Below are positions 40,283-49,182 of a DNA stretch of 51,756 nt, piece by piece. The stretch's first letter is position 1; each line of letters starts with the position of its first letter. Both the position numbers and the translations under genes were made by a program. The DNA lies in NCBI GenBank assembly GCA_964551925.1, contig CAZKFA010000012.1, forward strand, positions 1-51,756. The letters run 5' to 3'. Origin of the DNA: CAZKFA01 sp964551925. Its GTDB lineage: Bacteria; Cyanobacteriota; Vampirovibrionia; LMEP-6097. The notes beneath the pieces are model-generated. The model was given only the letters and a program-made list of their open reading frames with translations. It made no database searches and was not told the origin of the DNA.

Positions 40283-41378
40283 TTATTGGCTCACATTCTT
40301 CAGATAAGCAGCAATAAACTCATCAATATCACCATTCAAGACTGACTCTACATCACGAGTTTCATATTTGGTTCTGTGATCTTTAACGCGCCCCTCATCC
40401 AGCACATAAGAGCGAATAGCATTACCCCAAGAAGCAGAGACCGCTTCACCTTTGAGCGCTTGAATTTTTTGTTTCTGCTCTTCTTCTCTTACGGCAAGTA
40501 GCTTTGCTCGAATTTGTTCTAAGGCTCTTTCTTTATTCTGCAGCTGACTACGTTCTTGACTACACTTCACAACCAAACCTGACGGCTTATGCTTCACTCT
40601 GACAGCGCTTTCTACCTTATTGACATTCTGTCCACCAGCACCACCAGAACGCATTGTATCTATCTCTAGATCAACTTCATTAAGCTCTATTAGTTTTGAT
40701 AAGTCCGGAACCACTGGACAAACCTCAAGCCCAGCAAAACTTGTCTGCCGCGAATCAGCACTAGATTTAAATGGTGACTTGCGCACCAAACGATGCACGC
40801 CCTTCTCGGCACTGAGATAACCATAGGCATAAGGTCCTATGACTTTGAAACTCACTGATTTGATTCCAGCTTGTTCACCATCAGAACGATCTAAGAGCTC
40901 TACTCTGAAGCCCTTATAATTCTCGGCCCAACGCAAATACATACGCAATAACATCTCTGCCCAATCCTGAGCATCAGTACCACCCGCTCCAGCATTGATA
41001 GAGACGATAGCATCTGATTTATCATAAGGACCAGACATCATCTTCATAAAATCAAAAATTGCAAATTCTTTAGTTAAAGAATCGTATTCTTGTTGAATCA
41101 TCGGTTGATACTCTGGATCATCTTTACCTTCAGAAAACAATTCCTGAAGATCAGAAACTCTCTGTTCCCATGTTGCAAACTTTTCAAGTTCTTGCTTTTT
41201 ATGACTGAGAGCTTGAGATTGGTTTTGAGCAAGCTCTTGGTTATCCCAGAAACCAGGCTCGGACATCTGTTTCTCTAGAGAAAAAATTTCTTGCTTTAAA
41301 ACCTCAAGATCAAAGATACTCCTTAACTGCAAGGAATTTCTTTTCTAATTCTGGTAAGTTACAAGTAAGTTCTTCCAT
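40283..41378 (-). CDS. prfB: Peptide chain release factor 2, with programmed +1 frameshift
   Basis: RF2 terminates at UAA and UGA. Zero-frame translation starts at ATG 41378 (MEELTCNLPELEKKFLAVKE, then Y-L) and stops at an in-frame TGA (41310-41312, codon 23). The main frame (DLEVLKQEIFSLEKQ...) continues in +1. The site has the classic layout: an AAGGAG Shine-Dalgarno-like element, then CTT TGA. Low RF2 favours the shift, so RF2 regulates itself. The catalytic GGQ motif is in SGGAGGQNVNKVESAVR, and the stop-codon recognition motif of RF2 is SPF (KSPFKSSADSRQTSF). Total about 364 residues, the normal RF2 length. A TATAAT box lies 8 nt before the ATG. Confidence 0.96.
41310..41324 (-). other. 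Programmed +1 frameshift site of prfB
   Basis: Minus-strand AAGGAGTATCTTTGA: an internal Shine-Dalgarno-like AAGGAG three bases upstream of CTT TGA. Slippage of the CUU tRNA onto UUU moves the ribosome to the +1 frame. This is the well-known RF2 autoregulatory arrangement. Confidence 0.93.
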
Positions 41379-41396
41379 CAGCTATTATTATACAAG
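41379..41396. promoter_or_regulatory. 18-bp divergent promoter region of prfB and rluB
   Basis: Only 18 bp separate the two ATG codons. On the minus strand TATAAT (41387-41392) ends 8 nt before prfB; on the plus strand TATTAT (41383-41388) ends 8 nt before rluB. There is no room for 5' leaders, so both messages should be leaderless. Confidence 0.6.
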
Positions 41397-42152
41397 ATGC
41401 GCTTAAACAAATTCCTAGCAAGCCAAAGTCAATTGTCACGGCGCAATGTCGATAACGCTATCTCAGAGGGTTTGATTAGTGTCAATAACGAAACTGCGAC
41501 TCTCGGGCAACAACTTCTAAATGGGGATGTTGTTGAATTCGACAATGAGCTTTTTGTTTATAGCGAAGATACTATGACTACAAAACTCCTTATTGCTCTC
41601 AACAAGCCTCAAGGAGTAATTTCTACTTGTGACCTTGATGAACCCAATAATATTATTAGTTTCATTAAAGAAAACTGCAAGAACCCTCTACTGGCTCAAA
41701 AGATCTCTGAGACTAGATTATTTCCAATTGGTAGATTAGACAAAGACTCTCGTGGATTAATTTTGCTGACAAACGATGGTCAGCTAACCTATGAATTAAC
41801 TCACCCTAAATTTGCTCACCAAAAAGAATATATAGTGAACACCACAAGCAATATTGATTCTAGTTTTATTAACAAACTACGCTCAGGAATTAGCTTCCAG
41901 AGTGAAACAGGATTAGTAACCAGTAAACCTTGTTTTGCCGAACAGGTGGACGATAAAGTTTTTAGAATCACCTTAGAACAAGGCTACAAAAGACAAATAA
42001 GACTTATGACTGAGGCATTAGGCAACAGAGTCAGTGACTTATTTAGAATACGTATAGCGGATATTGCCCTCAAAACTCAATACACCGAGAGCACAAACAT
42101 TAGGCTTTTATTGGATTTAGAAGAAGCGGAGTTTATTGAGATAAAATATTAA
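41397..42152 (+). CDS. RsuA/RluB-family ribosomal pseudouridine synthase
   Basis: It isomerises a specific uridine of rRNA. The 251-residue protein has an N-terminal S4 RNA-binding domain (1-55, MRLNKFLASQSQLSRRNVDN) and the synthase domain: ALNKPQGVIST, FPIGRLDKDSRGLILLTNDG, in which the Asp is catalytic, and GYKRQIRLMTEALGN. The family includes RluB (23S), RluE/F and RsuA (16S); the exact target is uncertain. The ATG is 18 bp from the divergent prfB start. PBP1A follows after 5 bp. Confidence 0.93.
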   Translation: MRLNKFLASQSQLSRRNVDNAISEGLISVNNETATLGQQLLNGDVVEFDNELFVYSEDTMTTKLLIALNKPQGVISTCDLDEPNNIISFIKENCKNPLLAQKISETRLFPIGRLDKDSRGLILLTNDGQLTYELTHPKFAHQKEYIVNTTSNIDSSFINKLRSGISFQSETGLVTSKPCFAEQVDDKVFRITLEQGYKRQIRLMTEALGNRVSDLFRIRIADIALKTQYTESTNIRLLLDLEEAEFIEIKY

Positions 42153-42157
42153 ACATC

Positions 42158-44410
42158 TTGCAAAATCTAAAGAATATAATTAGCAACTTACTTAATAACA
42201 AACCCCTACTCAAAAAAATAGGCTTGGGTATAGTAGTGTTTGCGATTACCTGGTCGCTTAGCTTTAAGTTTGTTCTACCTATTATCAATAGAATACTAGG
42301 TTGTCCTGATTTAAGTATTCTAGAAAACTATCAACCTATAGGTAGTATCGAAATCTATGATTACAGGGATAATTTCATCGGTGTCTTGCAAGGTAAAGAA
42401 GACAGACAAGTTGTTAAACTCTCTCAAATCTCAGACTTCGCTAAACAAGCTGTACTTGCTGCTGAGGACAGTGAGTTCTTCCATCATCACGGATTAAGCT
42501 TAACAGCGATGTTGCGAGCTACTTTTACCAACCTTAAAGCTGGCAAGATTTTACAAGGTGGCAGCACCATCTCTCAGCAAATGGTAAAGAACTTGTTCAT
42601 CAAAGAAGAAGAACGTTACCAAAGAACCTTCACAAGAAAAATTTCTGAGTTGTTAATTGCCTTTGAAGTTGAAAGCAAATATCCAAAAGAAAAGATTCTG
42701 GAGATATATTTGAATCAAGTTTACTTTGGTAATCTCGCCTATGGTATAGAAAGAGCTGCTCAACGCTACTTCAGCAAACCCGCTTCTAGATTGACTATTG
42801 ATGAGTCAGCTTACCTGGCGGGACTACTTACAGCCCCAAGTTATTTATCGAAGAATCTTGAAGCTGCAATGCAAAGACAAAGATACGTACTATTAAAGAT
42901 GTATGAGAATGGCTACATCAGTAAAGCTGATTACGACAAAGCCTCTAAAACAAAAGTTCAATTTAGAGAATCCAAAGGTAATTTCTCGTTATTCCCTTAC
43001 TACTTTAGCTATATAGAAGAACAATTATCAAAACGTTTCAATCGCAGTGATCTTAAATCAATGGGTTTAAAAGTTTATACTGGTATGGACCAGGAAGCTC
43101 AACGCCTAGCCGAATATGCTGCTGAAACTGGCATAAGCAATGCTGCTGAAGGAATCAACCAGGCAGCCGTTGTAACAATTGATGTTGAGACCGCTGAAGT
43201 TAGAGCCCTAGTTGGTGGAGTTGGTAACTACTGGCAACACCAATACAATAGTGCGACTAACGTACATACCATCGGTAGTGCTTTCAAACCTTTTGTATAT
43301 TTAACAGCATTCATGGAAGGAGTCATTGATCCAGGTACGATTATTGATGATAGTCCTTTGGAGATACCAGATGTTTCGTTACCATCAAAAGTCTGGAAAC
43401 CACAGAACTTCGACGAAGAGTTCCACGGACCAATTACTGCAAAAGCAGCTTTAGTATTCTCGCGCAATATTCCAGCAATCAAGGTTGCAATGAAAACTGG
43501 TATCAAGAACATTATTCAAACGGCTAAAGCTGCTGGTATCAAAACCGACATGGAACCTGTTCTCTCATTGGCTTTGGGCTCAAGAGCCTTCACGCCACTA
43601 GAGATCGCTAATGCGTATAGTACCTTGGCGCGCGGTGGTACACAAATAGAACCAATTATCATTCGCAAGATTACCGACAGCAAGGGTAGAGTCTTAGAAC
43701 TTAATGAAGCTGTACCAAGAAGTGGCTTACCAGAGCAGCAAGTTTCACAATTAGTTACTATTCTTGAAGATGTTGTTGAATATGGAACCGGCTCTATGGC
43801 AAAGATTCCGGGACAAACCATCGCTGGTAAAACCGGTACTGCTGACGGCAGTAGAGACATTTGGTTTATCGGTTTCACACCTTACCATGTAACAGCAGTC
43901 TGGTGTGGTAACGAGAAGAATAAAGAGGTTTTCTCTAGATATGCAACTGGCGGCAGCACCCCAGCATGGATCTGGCGTGAATATATGTCTAAGTATTATG
44001 AAGTTAAACCTAGACCAGTGAAGGGCTTCTCTTTCCATGGAGATCATAATGTAGTAGCCATAGATCCACTTACAGGATTGAAAGCTAACGAATATACTCC
44101 AAACCCTGTCTACAAGAGATTTGCACCGGGTACTGAGCCAACAGAAGAAGCTCCTATTCCTGAAGCAGATGCTATCAAGCCAAGAGGCGGTAGCGATGGA
44201 TTCAAAGATCATCAAAAAAATCTTTCTCAAGAAGACAAGCAAATGAAAACAGCTCGTCATTTAGAACATGAGACTCCTAATGACACTAAAGCTAAGCCAG
44301 AGAAATATATTCCGAAACCAAAATACTTTGAGCTCAAAACACATCCAACAGAAGCAGCCGAGACAAGTAAAGCAACAACGGAAAAACCTTCTACCGAGAA
44401 CAATCCATGA
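42158..44410 (+). CDS. Penicillin-binding protein 1A, bifunctional transglycosylase/transpeptidase
   Basis: It polymerises and cross-links peptidoglycan. The 750-residue protein has a TM anchor (about 20-42), a GT51 domain with catalytic Glu103 in AAEDSEFFHHHG and GGSTISQQMVKNLF, and a transpeptidase domain with SAFK (374-377), SRN (435-437) and KTG (558-560). The C-terminal 90 residues are a Pro/Lys/Glu-rich disordered tail. The start is a TTG at 42158, 5 bp after the rluB stop, so they are likely co-transcribed. The stop overlaps the rlmB start (ATGA). Confidence 0.95.
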   Translation: MQNLKNIISNLLNNKPLLKKIGLGIVVFAITWSLSFKFVLPIINRILGCPDLSILENYQPIGSIEIYDYRDNFIGVLQGKEDRQVVKLSQISDFAKQAVLAAEDSEFFHHHGLSLTAMLRATFTNLKAGKILQGGSTISQQMVKNLFIKEEERYQRTFTRKISELLIAFEVESKYPKEKILEIYLNQVYFGNLAYGIERAAQRYFSKPASRLTIDESAYLAGLLTAPSYLSKNLEAAMQRQRYVLLKMYENGYISKADYDKASKTKVQFRESKGNFSLFPYYFSYIEEQLSKRFNRSDLKSMGLKVYTGMDQEAQRLAEYAAETGISNAAEGINQAAVVTIDVETAEVRALVGGVGNYWQHQYNSATNVHTIGSAFKPFVYLTAFMEGVIDPGTIIDDSPLEIPDVSLPSKVWKPQNFDEEFHGPITAKAALVFSRNIPAIKVAMKTGIKNIIQTAKAAGIKTDMEPVLSLALGSRAFTPLEIANAYSTLARGGTQIEPIIIRKITDSKGRVLELNEAVPRSGLPEQQVSQLVTILEDVVEYGTGSMAKIPGQTIAGKTGTADGSRDIWFIGFTPYHVTAVWCGNEKNKEVFSRYATGGSTPAWIWREYMSKYYEVKPRPVKGFSFHGDHNVVAIDPLTGLKANEYTPNPVYKRFAPGTEPTEEAPIPEADAIKPRGGSDGFKDHQKNLSQEDKQMKTARHLEHETPNDTKAKPEKYIPKPKYFELKTHPTEAAETSKATTEKPSTENNP

Positions 44411-45156
44411 GCGAAGATGACATTATCTATGGCAAGAATTCTATTATTGAATGCCTAGACTCTGGTCTAAGTATTAATAAGATCTGGTTATTACCATCAA
44501 ACAATCCTCGCATCGTCGAGATAGAGAAACTAGCAAGATCAAAAAAAATTCCTGTAATCAAAGCTACTAATAAAGAGTTAGAAAGAATCTCTGGAACCAC
44601 AGATCACCGTTCTATTGTGGCCAGCATAAGTCCAATCAAATTACATGAAGAAGATTTCTTACTTGATCCTAAGATTGAAACTATAGTTATTCCAGCTAAT
44701 ATCGAAGATCCACATAATCTCGGGGCTATTATTCGTAGTTGTTTAGCCTTTAAAGTTGATACAGTCGCTATTAGTAACCGAAGATCAGCTATTGTCAATT
44801 CAACAGTGATACAAGCCAGTGCTGGAGCAGCTTTGAAGCTAGCAATCACACGCATCGGGAATATAAATAATACCATCGAAAAGCTCAAAAAAGCAGGCTT
44901 CTGGATTTATGGTAGCTCATCTAATGAAGATAATCGCGTTTTTTTAGAGAAAGTTGATTTCCCTAGTAAATTGGTACTGATTTTGGGGAATGAAGCTAAG
45001 GGGATCCCTAGTAATATATCAAAACATTGCGATGCCAATGTTTATATTCCTATGGACTTTGAGAGCTTAAACGTTTCAGTGGCAGCTGGAATAATTTTAA
45101 GCAGAATATACCAACAAAAATGGAATTCAAAGACTACTACAAAATACTCGGCGTAG
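44407..45156 (+). CDS. TrmH/SpoU-family RNA 2'-O-methyltransferase (RlmB-like)
   Basis: It methylates 2'-OH of rRNA or tRNA using SAM. The 249-residue protein has an N-terminal RNA-binding domain (YGKNSIIECLDSG) and the SpoU knot: NIEDPHNLGAIIRSC (motif 1), LVLILGNEAKGIPSNI (motif 2) and VYIPMDFESLNVSVAAGIIL (motif 3). The set matches RlmB, which acts on G2251 of 23S rRNA in E. coli; the exact target here is inferred. It overlaps PBP1A by ATGA and the downstream cbpA-like gene by 37 bp, so the genes are translationally linked. Confidence 0.93.
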   Translation: MSEDDIIYGKNSIIECLDSGLSINKIWLLPSNNPRIVEIEKLARSKKIPVIKATNKELERISGTTDHRSIVASISPIKLHEEDFLLDPKIETIVIPANIEDPHNLGAIIRSCLAFKVDTVAISNRRSAIVNSTVIQASAGAALKLAITRIGNINNTIEKLKKAGFWIYGSSSNEDNRVFLEKVDFPSKLVLILGNEAKGIPSNISKHCDANVYIPMDFESLNVSVAAGIILSRIYQQKWNSKTTTKYSA

Positions 45157-46097
45157 AGAATAAAGCTGACGAAAAAGACATCAAGTCAGCTTTTAAAAAA
45201 CTGGCAAAGAAACATCACCCTGACTCAGAAGGCGGCTCAGAAGAACGTTTCAAGGAGATTAGTGAAGCCTATGAAGTTCTACAAGATCGCAATAAACGTA
45301 GTCGCTATGACTACATGTATAATAATTTCAAACAACCAAAAACAAATTTTAATTCCAAATCACAAACATTCAAACAGAAAAAAATGTACAGTGACTTAGG
45401 TTCATTTACAGAATTCTACAAACAAAAAGAACAAGAAAATCGTACTGAACAAATCCGCAAACGCCATGAACATGAGCAAAAACAAGAATCTAACTTTAGT
45501 GATTTCTTTGAGACTTTTTTTGGCAAACAAAAAGAACAAGCCACAAAACAACCAGAGAATAAACCAATTAAAGGTGAAGATTACGAAATGGATCTTGAAC
45601 TAAGTTTAGAAGATGCCTATCATGGCAGTATTCGCAAAATAGAAATCACTGGGTCTGGATCATCTCCTCGTAGACTTGAAGTAAGTATTCCTCCAGGAGT
45701 ACGCAACGGCACTAAGATAAAAGTTGCAAACGAAGGTAAACTTGGTAAATTTGGAGGCACAAATGGTGACCTATATCTCAAAGTCAAACTTAAAGAACAC
45801 GATCAATTCTGGTTAGCTGGTGATGATGTACATAGTGATCTAACTCTAGAGCCGCATCAGGCAGTACTTGGTACCACAGTTAAGATACCGACACTTGATA
45901 ATATTGTCGAGTTAGTGATACCACCAAAGACGCACAACAGCAGGATTCTACGCTTAAGAAGCAAAGGCTTGAAGAATTCCAAAGGTGAAATACTTGGAGA
46001 CCATTATATTCATATCAAGATAGATTTCCCAGATAATCTAAGCGCTGAAGAGCTCAAAACTTATACTTACTTGCAAGAACTTAAATCAAAACGCTAA
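45120..46097 (+). CDS. CbpA-like type II J-domain protein
   Basis: A 325-residue Hsp40 without zinc fingers. The J-domain (1-65) has HPD (33-35) in KKHHPDSEGGS; a charged Gln/Lys-rich linker covers about 75-150, and two C-terminal substrate-binding domains follow (GEDYEMDLELSLEDAYHGS, PPGVRNGTKIKV, GDLYLKVKLKEHDQFW, HQAVLGTTVKIPTL). It is a cochaperone of DnaK, distinct from DnaJ at 35842. Start lies inside the rlmB gene (37-bp overlap), with AACAAAAATG and no Shine-Dalgarno, so coupling is probable. It overlaps the convergent 46086 gene by 12 bp. Confidence 0.92.
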   Translation: MEFKDYYKILGVENKADEKDIKSAFKKLAKKHHPDSEGGSEERFKEISEAYEVLQDRNKRSRYDYMYNNFKQPKTNFNSKSQTFKQKKMYSDLGSFTEFYKQKEQENRTEQIRKRHEHEQKQESNFSDFFETFFGKQKEQATKQPENKPIKGEDYEMDLELSLEDAYHGSIRKIEITGSGSSPRRLEVSIPPGVRNGTKIKVANEGKLGKFGGTNGDLYLKVKLKEHDQFWLAGDDVHSDLTLEPHQAVLGTTVKIPTLDNIVELVIPPKTHNSRILRLRSKGLKNSKGEILGDHYIHIKIDFPDNLSAEELKTYTYLQELKSKR

Positions 46098-46478
46098 ATA
46101 AACAAACTTAATGATAATTGGCTTATCAGGATTTTTCTTCTGCATACGAATTGGATGCTCGCGCAAAAACTCTATTACTCTCAAGTTATAATCAAGATTA
46201 TTCTTATGCTTTAATAACTTCATAGAATTTAAATCAATATGCTGACCCTCAGCATCAAGCTCTGCCGTAAAACTACAAGACTGATCAACTTTATATGGTT
46301 TACCTTTAGGCTTCATAATATCAGGCTTAAGTTCCAAAAATTTTAACAGGCTCTCGTCAAGAATATCTCTATTAACTACCTCATCGACTTTGGCATTACG
46401 CAGCTTAACATAGGCGCTTGGGTAAACCGCAGATACAGGCAATGACAAACACAGCACTAAAGTCAATAAGAAACGCAT
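46086..46478 (-). CDS. Small exported protein, possibly TonB-C-like
   Basis: A 130-residue protein with a signal peptide (MRFLLTLVLCLSLPVSAVYP, cleavage near residue 20). The C-terminal half (about 67-128) has the look of a TonB C-terminal-like fold: CSFTAELDAEGQHIDLNSMK and YNLRVIEFLREHPIRM, ending IIIKFVYLAF. The family assignment is weak because the usual Y-P motif is missing. It is divergent from the 46509 gene over 30 bp of AT-rich promoter. Confidence 0.7.
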   Translation of the reverse strand: MRFLLTLVLCLSLPVSAVYPSAYVKLRNAKVDEVVNRDILDESLLKFLELKPDIMKPKGKPYKVDQSCSFTAELDAEGQHIDLNSMKLLKHKNNLDYNLRVIEFLREHPIRMQKKNPDKPIIIKFVYLAF

Positions 46479-46508
46479 ATTATAAAGGATACTATAATAT
46501 ATATTATA
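46479..46508. promoter_or_regulatory. 30-bp AT-rich divergent promoter region
   Basis: GGATACTATAAT (46487-46498) and its partly palindromic surroundings separate the ATG at 46478 (minus) from the GTG at 46509 (plus). TATAAT at 46493-46498 ends 10 nt before the GTG; on the minus strand TATAGT (46491-46496) is 12 nt before the ATG. Confidence 0.5.
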
Positions 46509-47378
46509 GTGTATAAAACTAGAGTATTAGATTTGTACGATATTTTCCGCCTCAAAAAAGATCTACTTTGGGGCAAATACTATTATGGTGGCTTTGAGAA
46601 TGGCAAACTCACCAATTCTATTTTATTCTCTCAATATTTTGAATCTAAATACCTTATAGAACTGCACAATATAGAACAACATTCTCAAGAACTTGTCAGG
46701 GATTTTGTCAGTGAATTTAGTTTAAACAAACAAATACACTACTTCTTACGCGAAATAGATGAGTCAACAGGAGCCCTTGAAATTGAATTCATGCAAAGCT
46801 GTGGATTCCACCGCTTCAATCGCAATTATTGTTTTGAATATAATTCGAGCAAACACAGCCCCAAGGACCACATAAACCTTAATGTCTTTTGTCGTAGTGC
46901 AGAGAAGCACGATATCAATAAACTAATTGAACTGGATGTAGAATCTCAGATTTTAGAATATAGAGAACTCTTACACAAAAACAAAAAATTCGTTAAAGGT
47001 AATTTGGAGAATACTTTTGTATTCTCTGATTCAAATAATTTAGATAGGATCTATGGCTTCGCTTATAAACGTGATGGTGAGCATCATTCGAGCTTCGAAT
47101 TGGTATTAGCTGCCAAGCAAGAGATAAATATTGATCAATTAATGCAGGCTTTCTCTGAGACCTATGTGCACTTCGAAAAAAACAGCCCTGACTTTAGATT
47201 TATCATCAAAGAAGATCAGATCAATGATCTTGATAATCTGTGCAAGAACTATGATTTGATCTGGTCAAGCCAATTACTAATATTAGAAGGCAACCCTCGC
47301 AACAAATCCAAATTACTGCAATCTTCCCTACAATTCAAAAACAAACTCAATACTAGTCCGGCGTTGAAGGTACCTTAA
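46509..47378 (+). CDS. Hypothetical protein, weakly GNAT-like
   Basis: A 289-residue cytosolic protein starting with GTG. It has two similar halves each with mixed alpha/beta character. The segment EIEFMQSCGFHRFNRNYCFEY (about 96-115) resembles the end of a GNAT acetyltransferase domain (phrase x-x-C-G-F-x-x), but the acetyl-CoA pyrophosphate loop (R/Q-x-x-G-x-G/A) is not visible. The second half (about 120-289) includes HDINKLIELDVESQILEYRE. Function unknown. Its C-terminal 26 bp overlap the convergent LysR gene. Confidence 0.75.
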   Translation: MYKTRVLDLYDIFRLKKDLLWGKYYYGGFENGKLTNSILFSQYFESKYLIELHNIEQHSQELVRDFVSEFSLNKQIHYFLREIDESTGALEIEFMQSCGFHRFNRNYCFEYNSSKHSPKDHINLNVFCRSAEKHDINKLIELDVESQILEYRELLHKNKKFVKGNLENTFVFSDSNNLDRIYGFAYKRDGEHHSSFELVLAAKQEINIDQLMQAFSETYVHFEKNSPDFRFIIKEDQINDLDNLCKNYDLIWSSQLLILEGNPRNKSKLLQSSLQFKNKLNTSPALKVP

Positions 47379-48222
47379 GCAGCAGATTCCAGAAATAATC
47401 CAAAGCTGGTCTATGAATATCTTTTTTCTTACGTACCAAAAACAAAGGCATATTCTGACTATTCCTACTTGGTACTTTAATCAAAATAGAATTCTTCAAC
47501 TCCTTTTCAATAAGGGTCTTTGGCACGTAACCCCACCCCAGATTGGCTTTGATGAGATTTATTTTCAACGAATAATCAGTTACATGCCAAGTATGATCAC
47601 TCTCAACAACCCCAGTACTAAGTTCAGTTGCCAGTAAAGAACGTGAGCCCACCACTATCTCAGTATATTGAGTCAAATCCTTCTCTTGATGACAAGAGTG
47701 CTGCATTGATGCAACAGGGATAAGCTGTACTGTATTCCACGCAACAGCTTCATAATCAATATTATTTCTTGGATCTATACTGACTATTAAATCTGCTTGA
47801 TTAGAAGCAAGAGCTACAATTGGTTCACTAAAGGATCCAAACCTAATCCCTAACTTAGTATTAGGATACTTCGCTCTAAACTCAGATAAAATAGGAGCCA
47901 GCAAATGTGTTGGAAAAATAACAGAGAAGATTATATTCAACTCAGTCTCGACACCGGAATTAACCAATTGTGCAATATCAAAAAGTTCAGACTTGGCATT
48001 AATTAAATTCTTAGCATGTTTATAAACAACTTCTCCAGCCTTAGTAAGCTTGGGCTTATAAGTACGGCGATCAAATATTTCTAAATCTAACTCCTTCTCT
48101 AATACTTTGATTGCATAACTAATAGAAGATTGAGCTCTATGAAGTTTCTCAGAAGCCTTACGAAAGCTTCCCTCTTCCATTATGGTCACGAGGGATTCTA
48201 ATTCTTCAAACCCTATTAACAA
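47353..48222 (-). CDS. LysR-family transcriptional regulator
   Basis: The 289-residue length is typical. The N-terminal winged helix-turn-helix reads FEELESLVTIMEEGSFRKAS, EKLHRAQSSISYAIKVLEKE and LEIFDRRTYKPKLTKAGEVV, followed by the periplasmic-binding-fold effector domain (about 90-289). The start lies 17 bp inside the upstream YheT-like gene, so it is co-transcribed with it; LysR regulators usually act on neighbouring genes, making the hydrolase, or the divergent side of its promoter, a possible target. Effector unknown. Confidence 0.95.
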   Translation of the reverse strand: MLIGFEELESLVTIMEEGSFRKASEKLHRAQSSISYAIKVLEKELDLEIFDRRTYKPKLTKAGEVVYKHAKNLINAKSELFDIAQLVNSGVETELNIIFSVIFPTHLLAPILSEFRAKYPNTKLGIRFGSFSEPIVALASNQADLIVSIDPRNNIDYEAVAWNTVQLIPVASMQHSCHQEKDLTQYTEIVVGSRSLLATELSTGVVESDHTWHVTDYSLKINLIKANLGWGYVPKTLIEKELKNSILIKVPSRNSQNMPLFLVRKKKDIHRPALDYFWNLLLKVPSTPD

Positions 48223-49132
48223 GCTGATCTCCTTCTAAGAAACCGATAATCATATCTTCATAATAGTAGCGAATTTGATATTTGTGAATATCCCAGAAGC
48301 CCAAATGACCACCATACTGAGTATAAACGGTTTGAATAGAAGGATTATTGACTTGAGGATAACACTCAGGTCCAAGGAATGGATCATCTAAAGCACTCAA
48401 GATTAAAGTTCGCACACTAATCTTATCAAGCCGATTCACGGCACTAGCTTGCCGCCAGTAATCTTCAGCATTTTTAAAGCCATTAAAAGGGGCTGTATAC
48501 TTGTTGTCATAATCAGCAAAAGTCTTAATTGCAGCAAAATTACTATCATCAATGTGCCCTGGAAACAATTTCATTTTTATCTTTATCTTAGCTCTTAGTT
48601 TATTGAGCATACGTTGCATATATATCCTACAACTTGGCTCTGTGAGTGCTTTTGCTGAAGATGCCAAATCTACTGGCGCAGATATAGCGACGGCAGCTTT
48701 AATCTTAGAATCAACAACATTAGATTCACCTAAATATTTCAGCACTATATTACCACCAATACTAAAACCAATTAGAGAGATCTCGTCATAGGCAGGTAAA
48801 TGTTTAAGCACTGAGGCAAGATCCTCACTCTTACCACTATGATAAGATTTCAGCAATTTATTAGGTCGCCCGCTACAGCCTCTAAGGTTTATCACCACAG
48901 CATCATAGCCAGCAGCCTGCAACTTCCTCACCATAGCTTTGACATAGTAAGTATCACTCGCACATTCTAGTCCATGAACAATTACAGCCAACTTAGGGTT
49001 CATGGACTTAACCCAGTCCAAATCCAAAAAATCGCCATCATCGGTATTAATTGTTTGACGTTGATAATTTATCTTCGGGCTTAACCTAAAAAGAGCAGGG
49101 AGAATTGTCTGAATATGTGGATTATTGTACAT
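48206..49132 (-). CDS. YheT-family alpha/beta hydrolase
   Basis: A 308-residue serine hydrolase. NPHIQTILPALFR near the N-terminus is diagnostic of the YheT/UPF0017 group. Nucleophile Ser124 is in IGFSIGGNIV, the acid is probably in LSALDDPFLGP and the His in YGGHLGFWD. G-L-E-C-A-S-D (54-60) is close to the oxyanion region H-G-L-E-G. The substrate is unknown for most of the family. The ATG at 49132 is preferred to TTG 49135 because TATATT (49140-49145) ends 7 nt before it. It is transcribed with LysR. Confidence 0.92.
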   Translation of the reverse strand: MYNNPHIQTILPALFRLSPKINYQRQTINTDDGDFLDLDWVKSMNPKLAVIVHGLECASDTYYVKAMVRKLQAAGYDAVVINLRGCSGRPNKLLKSYHSGKSEDLASVLKHLPAYDEISLIGFSIGGNIVLKYLGESNVVDSKIKAAVAISAPVDLASSAKALTEPSCRIYMQRMLNKLRAKIKIKMKLFPGHIDDSNFAAIKTFADYDNKYTAPFNGFKNAEDYWRQASAVNRLDKISVRTLILSALDDPFLGPECYPQVNNPSIQTVYTQYGGHLGFWDIHKYQIRYYYEDMIIGFLEGDQLVNRV

Positions 49133-49137
49133 CAAAA

Positions 49138-49173
49138 TAAATATAGACTAGGATACAATCCTAGCCTATATTT
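49138..49173 (-). terminator. Terminator-like hairpin overlapping the YheT -10 box
   Basis: On the minus strand, AAATATAGGCTAGGAT and ATCCTAGTCTATATTT pair around a TGT loop, followed by a T-rich TTTATTTTG. It can terminate the 49183 gene, while its distal arm supplies the TATATT box for the YheT gene. Confidence 0.65.
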
Positions 49174-49182
49174 AGCCCTTGA

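Noticed and set aside
43751..44260. 169-residue ORF on the minus strand within the PBP1A gene
   Set aside because: It is antisense to a conserved catalytic domain and its disordered tail; no homology or signals seen.
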